DNA of 57,168 nucleotides from an uncultured Clostridium sp. (GTDB lineage Bacteria; Bacillota; Clostridia; TANB77; CAG-508): positions 1-57,168 of the forward strand of contig USGY01000006.1 in NCBI GenBank assembly GCA_900554365.1, in the 5' to 3' direction. Made by a program: the position numbers and the translations under genes. Under the pieces are notes generated by a model. It had not been told where the DNA came from, searched no databases, and saw only the letters and a list, made by a program, of their open reading frames with translations. Position 1 is the stretch's first letter; each line of letters starts with the position of its first letter. Shown here one piece after another: positions 26,945 through 35,878 of this stretch.

Positions 26945-28132
26945 ATGAAAATAGAAAAAAATATGGAACCTAGAATAAATACTGTTCTTCAAGAGACTAT
27001 ATTTAAAACAGAATTTGACAATTTTCAAGCAGCATATGCACAAGCACAAGCACAAAAAAATACACAAGAAATGAAAAGATTATATGAATTAGCGAAAAGT
27101 GTAACTTCTAGAGAAGTACGATTTGGACCTGCTTTTAGAATAAATCCATATTTAGAGGATTTATTTGATGAAGCAGAATATAAAGAAATTTTAACTGAAC
27201 TAGAACAAGCACAGAAATCCGGTGATTCTTCACATATAAAAGCCTTAAATGAAACTGCTATGAGACTAGCAGGAAAAAGTCCTGATTCTTCAAGAGTAAA
27301 TCCATATTTTAAAGATATGGTCGATAAAAGCCAGTATGACCACTTGATGAAGCAAGTAGAAATAGCAAATAAAAAACAAGATAGAGAACTTGCTCAAACA
27401 GTTGCAAAGCAAATTGAAGCAGTTCGTCAAACAAATTCTTATGTAAAAGACCATATGGATAAATTGCAGTTTGATAGATTAACTACACAATTAGAAGCTG
27501 CAAAAAAATCTGGAAAAACAGAACTTGCTGAAAAATTATCTAAAGAATTGTACGCTGTTTCTGGAAGGGATCCTAATTCTAATGTTGTAAACCCTTATGT
27601 AAAAGATGATTTGGATAAAAAAGAATTTGAAAGTTTTCAAAAAAATTTAGCTTTAGCACAAAAAAAAGGAGACAGAGAATCACAAAAAATACTTCTTGAC
27701 AGAGCAAAAGGTATTTCAGGAATAAATGATTCGAGAGGTAGAATTAACCCATATATAAGACAATACTTTGATGAAATTGAAGCACAAAAATATATGGCCG
27801 AAAGAGATCAAGCAAAAAAAGCTGGAGATAAATCTAATTATGACAGAGTTACAGACCTTATGAAACAGGCTGCTGGTAATATAGGTTTTATAACTTTTCA
27901 ATACTCACCAACATTAGATTTCCAACAAGCTCAACAAAATTCTACTCATGACAAAACAGAAATCTCTACTCAAGAAACACCAAAAGATGGTAAAAGTCAA
28001 GATGTATTAGAAAGTGCAATAGAAGCAACAGAAACAAGCACAAGAACAGGTTCAATAAATCAACAAGTTCAAAATATGAAAGATATTCAAAGGACTCAAG
28101 AAGAACAAAATATAGATGTTTCAAGAGATTAA
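26945..28132 (+). CDS. Repeat protein with six ~50-residue NPYxxD units
   Basis: A 395-residue protein from ATG 26945 (GAAGGG site; ATG 26927 lacks one). It consists of about six helical units of roughly 50 residues, each opening like R-I-N-P-Y-L-E-D-L-F-D or V-N-P-Y-V-K-D-D-L-D and containing a Q-A-Q-K-S-G-D-type turn. A Gln/Thr-rich tail of about 70 residues follows. There is no signal peptide or membrane span. The family is not recognised. It is followed by a 151-residue protein at 28184, as the transglutaminase-like gene at 30411 is followed by a paralogue at 31847. Confidence 0.55.
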   Translation: MKIEKNMEPRINTVLQETIFKTEFDNFQAAYAQAQAQKNTQEMKRLYELAKSVTSREVRFGPAFRINPYLEDLFDEAEYKEILTELEQAQKSGDSSHIKALNETAMRLAGKSPDSSRVNPYFKDMVDKSQYDHLMKQVEIANKKQDRELAQTVAKQIEAVRQTNSYVKDHMDKLQFDRLTTQLEAAKKSGKTELAEKLSKELYAVSGRDPNSNVVNPYVKDDLDKKEFESFQKNLALAQKKGDRESQKILLDRAKGISGINDSRGRINPYIRQYFDEIEAQKYMAERDQAKKAGDKSNYDRVTDLMKQAAGNIGFITFQYSPTLDFQQAQQNSTHDKTEISTQETPKDGKSQDVLESAIEATETSTRTGSINQQVQNMKDIQRTQEEQNIDVSRD

Positions 28133-28183
28133 AATTAGATAAGTTAAATGTTATAAATACAAAAGTAAAAGGAGTTTTTTATT

Positions 28184-28639
28184 ATGAACATATCTATAAA
28201 TACGCGACAAGCATATTCGGAAATAGATGAATTTTTAGACTTATTAAGTCCAGAAAAAAGAAATAAAATTCCACAAAAACTACAACAATTGTTTAAAGAT
28301 GAAAAAGATAAAAATTATATAAAAGGAATAAATCCTAATGTTCCTATAAAAAATCAAGAACTAAAAGAAGAAACATTAAGTATTATTGCTTTACTAAATT
28401 TGCAGTATTGGTGTGATAATGCAACTGAAAAGGTGCGCTTAGAAAAAATATATGCTGATAATGAGAAAAAATATCAAGATATGTTGCAAGAAAAATATAA
28501 TCCAGACAATATATTTAAGAATAAACAATCACAAAATTTAGTTGAAAATGATGAAGAAACAAGTTTAGTACCAATCAAAGAAAAGAATTTTATTTTAAAG
28601 CTATTTGATAAAATTAAAAATATGTTTAAAAAATATTAA
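28184..28639 (+). CDS. Small acidic protein with C-terminal amphipathic helix (paralogue of 31847)
   Basis: A 151-residue protein behind AAAGGAGTTTTTT. The first 100 residues are acidic and helical (I-D-E-F-L-D-L-L-S-P-E-K-R, L-N-L-Q-Y-W). It ends in E-E-T-S-L-V-P-I-K-E-K-N-F-I-L-K-L-F plus a basic amphipathic helix, a plausible membrane or protein contact. The C-terminal 30 residues are almost identical to those of the 31847-32293 protein. Placed after a larger gene, it could be a chaperone or immunity partner. Function not known. Confidence 0.5.
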   Translation: MNISINTRQAYSEIDEFLDLLSPEKRNKIPQKLQQLFKDEKDKNYIKGINPNVPIKNQELKEETLSIIALLNLQYWCDNATEKVRLEKIYADNEKKYQDMLQEKYNPDNIFKNKQSQNLVENDEETSLVPIKEKNFILKLFDKIKNMFKKY

Positions 28640-28672
28640 TTAAATTATTTTATAATAATAAAGGAGAATTTT

Positions 28673-29786
28673 ATGAACAATAATAAATATACAGATTTAA
28701 TTGAAGAACTTAATATATTAAAAAAAAGGCTAATTGATATAGATTTTTTAGATGCTTATACTCGTTCAAAATTAGACAAAGTAATAGAAATATTAAGTTC
28801 CAATAATTATAATAAAAATGATGAAAAAATGATGTTCGTCAAGGATTATCTATCTGCAAAGGATTTATTTCATGCAAGAGGGATAATAGATCTTTTATTG
28901 CCACTTGGTAAAATAAATGGAACTCGGTGAGCATTGGTTCGAGTATTTTTATAGATTAGAAAAATTATGTGAAAAAACATTAGATAATGATGAAGAAAAT
29001 ATAATACTAAACAAATGCGATACAACCACTAATTATATAAAAATACATATAGGTAGACATCATTATTTGATAAGTAATTCATATATAAAATATGCCCAGG
29101 CATATAAACCCTTTATTAAAGTTGATATTGATAAAATCATCGAAAAATTAAAAGTAAATGAAGATTTAATTGGCATAAAGGAATTTAAAATTATAAAAAT
29201 CTCTGATAAATTAGAAAAAATACATCTTGAAGAATTATTAAAAATAGTTTCTAATTGGGAGAAATCGTATCTTAATTATTTAATAAAAGATGGTTTACAT
29301 TGGGAAATCAAAGTAGTTTATGATAATATTGATTTTTATACTTATGGAGTTAATAAATTCCCAGATAATTGGGATAAATTATCTACCTTCTTGGAGTCCA
29401 TATTACAGAATAAAGAAAATCAAATAGAATTTTTATATGAAGATAATTCTATTGAAAAAAATATTTTGCCAGAAGATAATAGTATAAATAACGAAGATTT
29501 GGACAAGTATGTATCAATGATTTTAAATGAAATAAAAGACATTATGGAATATCAAGCAATCGATATAATTAAAGATACAATAAAATATTGTAACATAAAT
29601 AAGATCAATACAATTTCAAGACAACAAAACCAGGATAATAGTTTAAAAACTTTAGAAATAAATACTGATAATGGATTATACTACATAGAAATAGATTCTA
29701 ACAATATAATTCAAATTATACGAGAAAACTCATTAGATGGAAATATAATATACAAAGGAGGATTAGATGCTCTATTCGAAGATTAG
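28673..29786 (+). CDS. Accessory protein with YPxNW-type module; one CGG +1 site
   Basis: Joined as 370 residues by skipping C at CGG 28925, giving K-I-N-G-T-G85-E-H-W-F-E-Y-F-Y. Without the skip the frame ends at a TGA directly after CGG, and the downstream part has no ribosome binding site of its own. The N-terminal 80 residues are helical. Residues about 115-245 carry the module ending in V-N-K-F-P-D-N-W-D-K-L, also found in the 20734 and 25130 proteins. The C-terminus overlaps the start of the metallophosphoesterase gene and provides its AAAGGAGG. Confidence 0.65.
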
Positions 29787-30387
29787 TCAAATAAATGCCT
29801 CTTTAAAACTTTTAATAATTGCAGATTGCCACCATTTAAAAGAAGATGAAATTCAAAAAGTAAAAAATTTAGAATATGACATTTGCATTTTATTAGGAGA
29901 TATTAACGGTAATTATCTTGATATGATACTTAAATATGTACCAAATGAAAAAATATATGGAATATTAGGTAATCACGATGAATTTGGTGTATTAGAATCA
30001 AGAAACATTAAGAACATACATGAAAAAATAATAACTGTTAAAGGAATAAAAATACTTGGGTTTCAAGGTAGCAGCAGATACAAAACAGGAGAATATCCAA
30101 TGTTTACGCAAAAGGAAAGCATAAATTTACTAAAAAAATGTGAGCCAGCAGATATACTTGTATCTCACGATGCACCGTTTGAATTATACTGTAAGTCAAA
30201 TGATATGGCACATTGTGGATTAAAGGGAATCTCTAAATATTTAAAGAAGAATAAAGTATTTTTAAATATACATGGTCATCATCATATAAATACACATCTA
30301 CCATTAAATAAATTGACAAATGTTATTGGTGTATATAGATGTGCTATAATTAACATTCCAAGTTTAGAGAAAGATATTATATTTTAA
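29767..30387 (+). CDS. Calcineurin-like metallophosphoesterase
   Basis: A 206-residue enzyme with all metal-binding motifs of the family in order: I-A-D-C-H-H (residues 20-25), L-G-D-I-N-G, G-N-H-D-E, V-S-H-D-A-P and G-H-H-H. It probably hydrolyses a phosphoester, nucleotide or nucleic acid; the substrate cannot be told. The D-x-H is D-C-H and the GDxxG motif is intact. It is translationally coupled to the upstream gene through a 20-base overlap. AAAGGAGGATTAG precedes ATG 29767. Confidence 0.8.
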   Translation: MLYSKISQINASLKLLIIADCHHLKEDEIQKVKNLEYDICILLGDINGNYLDMILKYVPNEKIYGILGNHDEFGVLESRNIKNIHEKIITVKGIKILGFQGSSRYKTGEYPMFTQKESINLLKKCEPADILVSHDAPFELYCKSNDMAHCGLKGISKYLKKNKVFLNIHGHHHINTHLPLNKLTNVIGVYRCAIINIPSLEKDIIF

Positions 30388-30410
30388 AAATAAAAGTATG
30401 GAGAATTTAT

Positions 30411-31850
30411 ATGGAAAACGAAAGCAAAAAAATAAAATTACCCATTAACTTAGGGTGTAGAGCATCAAAAATCTTACAAGAAAAGCATAACATAGCAACT
30501 AGAAAAAACAACTTTGGAATGTTGGATTTTTCGTTTACTGAAGATGAATTAAGTTTAATTACATCATTAGAATTAAAAAATCCTGTTCCTGGTGATTTGG
30601 AAGGATTACACTTTTTGCCTAATTTACAATCATTATCAGTTGAAACCAGAGGGATTACAGCTCATATGCAACAAAAAAATATCCCTTCTATAACAGATAA
30701 AGATATGGCAGAAATATCAAAATGTACATCATTAAGAGATTTGTCTATTGTAAACCAAGCTAAAGCAACATGGTTAGATGTGTCAAAACTAGAAAATCTT
30801 CAAAAATTAGTTGTTACTCACAATCAACATCTTGACGATATATTTGGAATGGATAACTTAAAAAAACTATGGATACTTAAATGCTTTGGAAATAATAGGT
30901 TACAACAAATAGAAGATTTAGACCAAGTACTTATTCAAAATACAGAATTAGGTGAACTTAGCTTAGATGTATTATTATTTCCAAATGCAATCAGTTACAA
31001 TCAAAACACAGGTCAATATAATTTGGATGCTCTAGCTCAAATACAAGAATTAGCACAAGGAGGCATTGCCACCTGGGAAGAAGGGCGAAATGGTAATAAA
31101 TCTATAAAAATAAATACAAATCAAATGATTCAATTACATAATAAAGCTTGTGAAATACTTGCAGATAATATATCTCCCACAGCAGATAATAGAGATATCA
31201 TCATTGGAATAGAACAATACCTAGCTCGTAATGTAAAATATGATTATGATGGTATGGAGCATGGACATACTGGAGGAACTAATTATAATGGTTTAAGGAT
31301 TCAAGATGGTCCAAAAGGTGGAACAAATGGTGCATATAATGCTCTTGTTCGAAATACTTGTGTTTGTGAAGGCTATACTAGAGGAATGCAATACTTGTTA
31401 AAACTTAAGGGAATAAACTCTCATAATGTTGACTGCTATGCTGGAAAAGATACTACGCATATGGCCTCTAATTCACAAGAAAATCAATATACAACTTATG
31501 TTTTACCAGATTCAGCAGAATATCATAGTATTATTTGTATAGACGATTATAACTGTTTATATGATGATCCATGCTGGAATGCCTGTTATTATCAACAAGG
31601 AGATACAAGTATGCCATGGTTATTAAAAACAAAAGAAGAAATATCTCAGGACCATACCTTATCATTTGATGAAAGAGGTGTAAGCAATGACGGTTTAAGG
31701 CAGCCTAGTGATGCTATTAGGGCTTCTATACAGAGAAATAATTTATTTAGGCAATCTAAAACAAGAACATCCTCTATAAATGACACTAGAAAAACAATAA
31801 AAGAACAAGTTAAAGGTCAAATTATTCAAAGAGAGGGACAAGAGATATGA
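30411..31850 (+). CDS. Leucine-rich-repeat plus transglutaminase-like protein
   Basis: A 479-residue protein. Residues about 40-190 carry degenerate leucine-rich repeats (L-P-N-L-Q-S-L-S-V-E, L-E-N-L-Q-K-L-V-V-T). From about residue 280 there is a transglutaminase-like cysteine protease domain with N-T-C-V-C-E-G-Y-T-R (Cys), Y-H-S-I-I-C-I-D-D (His) and Y-D-D-P-C-W-N (Asp). A basic Ser/Thr/Arg tail follows. No signal peptide. The LRR plus transglutaminase combination suggests a protein-targeting peptidase or cross-linking effector. The stop overlaps the next ATG. Confidence 0.7.
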   Translation: MENESKKIKLPINLGCRASKILQEKHNIATRKNNFGMLDFSFTEDELSLITSLELKNPVPGDLEGLHFLPNLQSLSVETRGITAHMQQKNIPSITDKDMAEISKCTSLRDLSIVNQAKATWLDVSKLENLQKLVVTHNQHLDDIFGMDNLKKLWILKCFGNNRLQQIEDLDQVLIQNTELGELSLDVLLFPNAISYNQNTGQYNLDALAQIQELAQGGIATWEEGRNGNKSIKINTNQMIQLHNKACEILADNISPTADNRDIIIGIEQYLARNVKYDYDGMEHGHTGGTNYNGLRIQDGPKGGTNGAYNALVRNTCVCEGYTRGMQYLLKLKGINSHNVDCYAGKDTTHMASNSQENQYTTYVLPDSAEYHSIICIDDYNCLYDDPCWNACYYQQGDTSMPWLLKTKEEISQDHTLSFDERGVSNDGLRQPSDAIRASIQRNNLFRQSKTRTSSINDTRKTIKEQVKGQIIQREGQEI

Positions 31851-32293
31851 GTGATAAAATAAATAAAGCCTATTCAGAAGTATATGAAATTTTACAATTA
31901 CTAGATGATGAATTTATTAGCAAATTGCCTAAAAAGTTTATTGAATTTATTGAAAAAGAAAAAGATAATGAATATATTACAAATATAAATCCCCAAATTC
32001 CTTTAGAAGAACAAAACCTATTGGCAGATACCGTAAACATATTGGCCATGTTGAAATTAGATTATTGGTCTACTGAAGACGAAAAACAAGAGTTATTAAG
32101 TATTCTTAATCAAAACGAGAAAGAATATCAAGCAGAACTTAATGAAAAATATAATCCTGACAATATATTCAAAAATAGACAATCAATAAAACAAAATAAA
32201 AATGCTGAAGAAACAAGTTTAGTACCTATTAAGGAAAAGAATTTTATTTTAAAACTATTTGAAATGATTAAAAATATGTTTCAAAAAAAATGA
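31847..32293 (+). CDS. Small acidic protein with C-terminal amphipathic helix (paralogue of 28184)
   Basis: A 148-residue paralogue of the 28184 product: Y-S-E-V-Y-E-I-L near the start, L-D-Y-W-S-T-E in the middle, K-Y-N-P-D-N-I-F-K-N and the shared ending E-E-T-S-L-V-P-I-K-E-K-N-F-I-L-K-L-F. Its ATG overlaps the stop of the transglutaminase-like gene, so the pair is co-translated. This makes a partner role (chaperone, inhibitor or immunity) more likely than an independent one. Confidence 0.55.
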   Translation: MSDKINKAYSEVYEILQLLDDEFISKLPKKFIEFIEKEKDNEYITNINPQIPLEEQNLLADTVNILAMLKLDYWSTEDEKQELLSILNQNEKEYQAELNEKYNPDNIFKNRQSIKQNKNAEETSLVPIKEKNFILKLFEMIKNMFQKK

Positions 32294-32310
32294 GCAGGTT
32301 AATACCTGCT
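32293..32310. terminator. Terminator between convergent genes
   Basis: AGCAGGT (32293-32299) and ACCTGCT (32304-32310) with loop TAAT. On the minus strand it is followed by T8, so it is strongest for the XRE gene. Confidence 0.6.
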
Positions 32311-32318
32311 TGTATTAT

Positions 32319-32657
32319 TTATAATTCTTTTAAAATATCAATAATCTTATATAGAGCATCTATTTTATCAATAGGCAATTCTTCTATCTTTTCAGAGATT
32401 TCAATTTTCTGTTTTAACTCTTGATTTGTTATAAATTCCTTATATAGAACGTTAGGTGCAATACCTAAAAAATTCATTAAGTTTATATCTGTCATTTTAC
32501 TAGTACCATCTTTAGCAGTTTCTAGTTGTGAGATAGTTTTTGTTGATTTAGATAATTCTTCAGCTAATTTTTCTTGAGTATAATTATTTTTTAATCTATA
32601 TTGTTGGAATATCATACCAAAGACTTTGTTTATTTGTTCGTTCGTTATATTCTCCAT
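32319..32657 (-). CDS. XRE-family repressor
   Basis: A 112-residue protein from ATG 32657, behind AAAGGAGGCAGAA. Residues about 15-70 form a Cro/CI helix-turn-helix: F-Q-Q-Y-R-L-K-N-N-Y-T-Q-E-K-L-A-E-E-L, then S-T-K-T-I-S-Q-L-E. The C-terminal part is helical. It lies divergent to the small membrane protein at 32899 with several ACTACATATAT sites in between, which look like its operators. Probably autoregulated. Confidence 0.8.
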   Translation of the reverse strand: MENITNEQINKVFGMIFQQYRLKNNYTQEKLAEELSKSTKTISQLETAKDGTSKMTDINLMNFLGIAPNVLYKEFITNQELKQKIEISEKIEELPIDKIDALYKIIDILKEL

Positions 32658-32718
32658 TTCTGCCTCCTTTTTTCTTATTATTATATTGAAACTGCCTAAA
32701 AATATACACAACGCATTG

Positions 32719-32885
32719 ACTACATATATTTTTACTTATTTTTTTAAATAAAGGTTGGCTTGAATATTGAAAAAATTAAATTTGTGTGCTAATATTAATA
32801 AAATTATATATGTAGTTATCAACTACATATATACGCTAAAAGTTTTACTTTTTTATAATTAAATCTAGCTAATGACTACATATAA
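32719..32885. promoter_or_regulatory. Operator cluster: ACTACATATAT sites and perfect palindrome
   Basis: ATATATGTAGTT (32806-32817) and AACTACATATAT (32821-32832) form a perfect 12-bp palindrome with spacer ATC. Single half-sites ACTACATATA occur at 32719-32728 and at about 32875-32884, the latter just upstream of the ribosome binding site of the 32899 gene. They lie between the XRE gene and its divergent neighbour, as expected for operators. Confidence 0.65.
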
Positions 32886-32898
32886 AGGAGAAATTGAA

Positions 32899-33132
32899 AT
32901 GTATAAATCAGAACTAAAAGAAATAATCGGTGTTGTCATATTTGGAGCAATAAATACTTTTATAGCTTTTGCAATAACAAACTTTTTAGGAATATATAAT
33001 ACCATTATTTTAAGAACTTTTACTGTAATGTATGGTGATATAACATGGGAAGTTGTTATATTTATGGGATTATCGCTTGTGGAAGCAATTATATATAAAT
33101 ATTCTAATTTAGAATACAAGTCTTTAAGATAA
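32899..33132 (+). CDS. Small two-span membrane protein (77 aa)
   Basis: A 77-residue protein from ATG 32899, 9 bases after AAAGGAGAAA. Two hydrophobic segments (about residues 8-30 and 48-62) are followed by a basic end. It is divergent to the XRE repressor and under the ACTACATATAT operators. It could be a toxin-like or membrane stress protein, but nothing in the sequence proves this. Confidence 0.5.
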   Translation: MYKSELKEIIGVVIFGAINTFIAFAITNFLGIYNTIILRTFTVMYGDITWEVVIFMGLSLVEAIIYKYSNLEYKSLR

Positions 33133-33154
33133 GTATTTTCAAGGATTCTATAAT

Positions 33155-33183
33155 TTGCAAAATGTCAAAAAATGCTGTATAAT
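33155..33183 (+). promoter_or_regulatory. Promoter of the 33207 gene
   Basis: TTGCAA (33155-33160), 17-base spacer, perfect TATAAT (33178-33183), 23 bases before ATG 33207. Confidence 0.7.
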
Positions 33184-33206
33184 TGAAGTATATGGAGGTT
33201 GATGAA

Positions 33207-34340
33207 ATGGAAGGTTTTAGAACTACGATGAAAGATGTTCCCCAATACATAGATTGGAATTCTTTTAATATTGAAAATATAAATGGCTCTACAGTAATAA
33301 TTTATGCTCATGATTTAGAAAAAGATGTACAAAAGGATATAGAAAAAGCGAATATTTTAAAGAGTATGCCAAATTTAACAACATTGACAATCTGTTCAAC
33401 TGATTTTAATGTTGGTATTTATATGAGTGAACTTTTAAAAGATGTTCCAGTTGCTAAAGGATTTGATTTAATTGATGATTTCAAAACTAAAGATAGAAGT
33501 GATGTTATTCCTACAAGATTAGCAAAAGGAACGAGAATTAGTTCAATTCCTAACTCATATATTCAATGGGGTGCAAAAAATAAAATGTTAAAATATGGAT
33601 TTCATTATATTGATGGTGTTCCTATTTCTTTGAGAGATTCAGCAGATATGCCTAGATATTACCCTTCTGAGGATGCTTTAGCGGAAATTGACAAAGTAAT
33701 AAGTGGCTTTAGTAAAATACCAGATTTAACATTAATAGATAAAGTTGTGCTAGTTTCAAATTATCTACAAAGACATGTTCAATTTGTTTCTGGAAAAATA
33801 TCTGAAGCTGTTGATGGCAAATATAAATGCGAAGATTATTCTTATGAAAAATATGGAGGAATTGATACAGTAGATAATGTATTATTTGATAGAATTGGAA
33901 AATGTAACTGTATTTCTAGAACAATGATGTTGATGTTAAATAATCCAAAAATGAATGTAAATTGTAGAATTGCTAGTACTTTTGACCATTCTTTCTGTAC
34001 TATATATGATAATGAAAGTGGTGAATTATATTGTGTAGATCCAACTTGGTGTATTAGTAGAAATCCAAACAGATTTGCCGAAACTTTAAAAGCTTCAAAA
34101 TTTTGTGATGAATATTTAATGATTGGTAAAGACAAGTTAGCTACAATGAGCCATCATGACAATAAAAATGTTTTACAACAAGAATTTGCTGAAAATAGTA
34201 TAGATAGAAATTTAATACAACAATCCGTAGAAAAATTAAAAGGATATGGAATAGAATTTGAATATCCTGAAGAAATTCCGCTAAAATCAGAAAAAATAGG
34301 AATAGAACCAGATGATAATAATAACATTGTTGAAATATAA
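33207..34340 (+). CDS. Transglutaminase-like cysteine peptidase
   Basis: A 377-residue protein from ATG 33207 (GGAGG 8 bases upstream). The N-terminal part has a short leucine-rich trace (M-P-N-L-T-T-L-T-I-C). The C-terminal domain has the transglutaminase triad: I-G-K-C-N-C-I-S-R (Cys), F-D-H-S-F-C-T-I-Y (His) and C-V-D-P-T-W (Asp). It is a shorter relative of the 30411 product. It has its own good promoter and a strong terminator, so it is a single-gene unit. No signal peptide. Confidence 0.7.
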   Translation: MEGFRTTMKDVPQYIDWNSFNIENINGSTVIIYAHDLEKDVQKDIEKANILKSMPNLTTLTICSTDFNVGIYMSELLKDVPVAKGFDLIDDFKTKDRSDVIPTRLAKGTRISSIPNSYIQWGAKNKMLKYGFHYIDGVPISLRDSADMPRYYPSEDALAEIDKVISGFSKIPDLTLIDKVVLVSNYLQRHVQFVSGKISEAVDGKYKCEDYSYEKYGGIDTVDNVLFDRIGKCNCISRTMMLMLNNPKMNVNCRIASTFDHSFCTIYDNESGELYCVDPTWCISRNPNRFAETLKASKFCDEYLMIGKDKLATMSHHDNKNVLQQEFAENSIDRNLIQQSVEKLKGYGIEFEYPEEIPLKSEKIGIEPDDNNNIVEI

Positions 34341-34349
34341 TAAAAAAAT

Positions 34350-34378
34350 GCCTACTCTATATTAAAAATAGAGTAGGC
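34350..34378. terminator. Bidirectional terminator
   Basis: GCCTACTCTAT (34350-34360) pairs perfectly with ATAGAGTAGGC (34368-34378). It is preceded by A7 and separates the convergent 33207 gene and the 34400-44241 operon. Confidence 0.8.
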
Positions 34379-34399
34379 GTTATATTATTCTTTTTACAT

Positions 34400-34780
34400 T
34401 CATGCAACTTTTATTTCATTTTGTTGTTTTAACTTCGAAACTTCTTTTATAATTTCACTTTCAATACTATCATAATAATCAAAAACACTGTTATTGACAT
34501 CTGCATTATACATATAGTCAATAAATCCATCTTTTTGATATTTTAACAATTTAGCTATTGTAAAGAAATTAAGGTCTATTAGCCTAATTCTTATATTGTC
34601 ATAAGTATCAATTAAATAAGCTCTTTCAAATATTTCAGTTTTATCTTTCTTTAAAAATATTTCTTTAAACTCTTCAAATTCCTTATTAACCAAATATCTG
34701 AAATAATCTACAACTAGCTGCCTTTCTTTAAAGGTAAGTTTCGTAAAATCTTTATTTAGAATATTATCTATCATTTTCAT
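34400..34780 (-). CDS. Hypothetical protein, end of the DNA-processing operon
   Basis: A 126-residue helical protein (L-T-F-K-E-R-Q-L-V-V-D-Y-F-R-Y-L, I-R-I-R-L-I-D-L-N-F-F-T-I-A-K-L-L). It ends in K-V-A, like several operon neighbours that end in an Ala-rich tail. No family is assigned with confidence. It is the last gene of the minus-strand operon, 12 bases after the primase-like gene. Confidence 0.5.
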   Translation of the reverse strand: MKMIDNILNKDFTKLTFKERQLVVDYFRYLVNKEFEEFKEIFLKKDKTEIFERAYLIDTYDNIRIRLIDLNFFTIAKLLKYQKDGFIDYMYNADVNNSVFDYYDSIESEIIKEVSKLKQQNEIKVA

Positions 34781-34791
34781 TTTAGGTCCTC

Positions 34792-35862
34792 CTATGCAAC
34801 TTTTTCTAATCTATAAGAATACAAGAAATCATCTTTTAGAATATCTTTATAATCACCAACATACTTTGTATCTAAATTATAGCCTAGAGGGATTAAATCC
34901 TTAAAAACTCTATGTATTATATAATCTAAATTTTGATTTTCTTCAGGTCTTACTGTAAATATGATATTTTGTATATTAGTATTATCTATTGCTTTTAATA
35001 TTTGATATGAATTACTAATGCTCGAAAATGCAATTACTGATGCATTTAAAACATCTTTTATTAAATTACTTAATATTAGATTATCTGTTAATACAACTGT
35101 TTCAGTATCTTCAGTAATATTATTTCTGCTAATCCAATTTTTAGTTCCTGTGCCATTTATTTTGCCACTACTTGAAAACCATATATCTGTAGTTCCATTG
35201 TATGCTTTATCTAAGTGCATTGATATTGCTTGTATTTTATTATTCTCATCAAATACAGGTACAAAAAATCCCTTTGCATTTGAAAAGGTCCAGCCCCAGT
35301 CTTCTTCCTGATAAAATCCAGGTATTCCGGATAAATCATATGTTCTTTTTAAGCTATTTGCAATTATTCTTCTTTTAATGTATTTTTTAGGAATAGTGCG
35401 ATACATTTGCTCATCTATGGTACTATTTAAGAACCCTTGACTTTTCAAATATTTTCTATGCTGTGGTTCGAGTTTTAACATTTGTAAGAATTCTCTATAG
35501 ATTTTATCTCTTGTATTTATATCTGCAATTTCATTGATAGGACTAATAGTGATATTAGACTTATTTACTGAAAAGCATTCTCTATCTAGCAACTCTCTAT
35601 ATGCTTTTTTATTATCAATATTTCTTAATTTAGCATAAAGGCCAATAGAGAATCCACCAACGCCACACCTACTGCAGCAATATTTGTTATTGTTAGTGTT
35701 AAGACTTAATGTAGCAACCTTTGAATTTTTATTATATCCACAAAACGGACAAATAGCTTTTACTTCAATTCCTTTTGTGTCAGTTATTTCTAATGACAAA
35801 TGATATGCAACATTTAATATGTTAATGTGTTTTGCAACTTCTTCAAAATCTTCTTTTTGCAT
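34792..35862 (-). CDS. Primase-like protein with CHC2-type zinc finger
   Basis: A 356-residue protein. The N-terminal zinc finger has C-P-F-C-G-Y (about residues 38-43) and Y-C-C-S-R-C-G-V-G-G (about 63-72), as in DnaG/CHC2 primases. It is followed by a region with V-P-V-F-D-E-N-N-K-I-Q-A-I-S-M-H-L-D and a degenerate TOPRIM-like part (V-V-L-T-D-N-L-I-L-S). The middle acidic residues of a full TOPRIM are not obvious. It probably primes or binds single-stranded DNA after transfer. AGGAAGATTAAATT precedes the start. Confidence 0.7.
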   Translation of the reverse strand: MQKEDFEEVAKHINILNVAYHLSLEITDTKGIEVKAICPFCGYNKNSKVATLSLNTNNNKYCCSRCGVGGFSIGLYAKLRNIDNKKAYRELLDRECFSVNKSNITISPINEIADINTRDKIYREFLQMLKLEPQHRKYLKSQGFLNSTIDEQMYRTIPKKYIKRRIIANSLKRTYDLSGIPGFYQEEDWGWTFSNAKGFFVPVFDENNKIQAISMHLDKAYNGTTDIWFSSSGKINGTGTKNWISRNNITEDTETVVLTDNLILSNLIKDVLNASVIAFSSISNSYQILKAIDNTNIQNIIFTVRPEENQNLDYIIHRVFKDLIPLGYNLDTKYVGDYKDILKDDFLYSYRLEKVA

Positions 35863-35878
35863 AATTTAATCTTCCTTT

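Noticed and set aside
28917..29786. Separate gene starting at 28917
   Set aside because: No ribosome binding site, and it begins only a few codons before the CGG join with the upstream frame.
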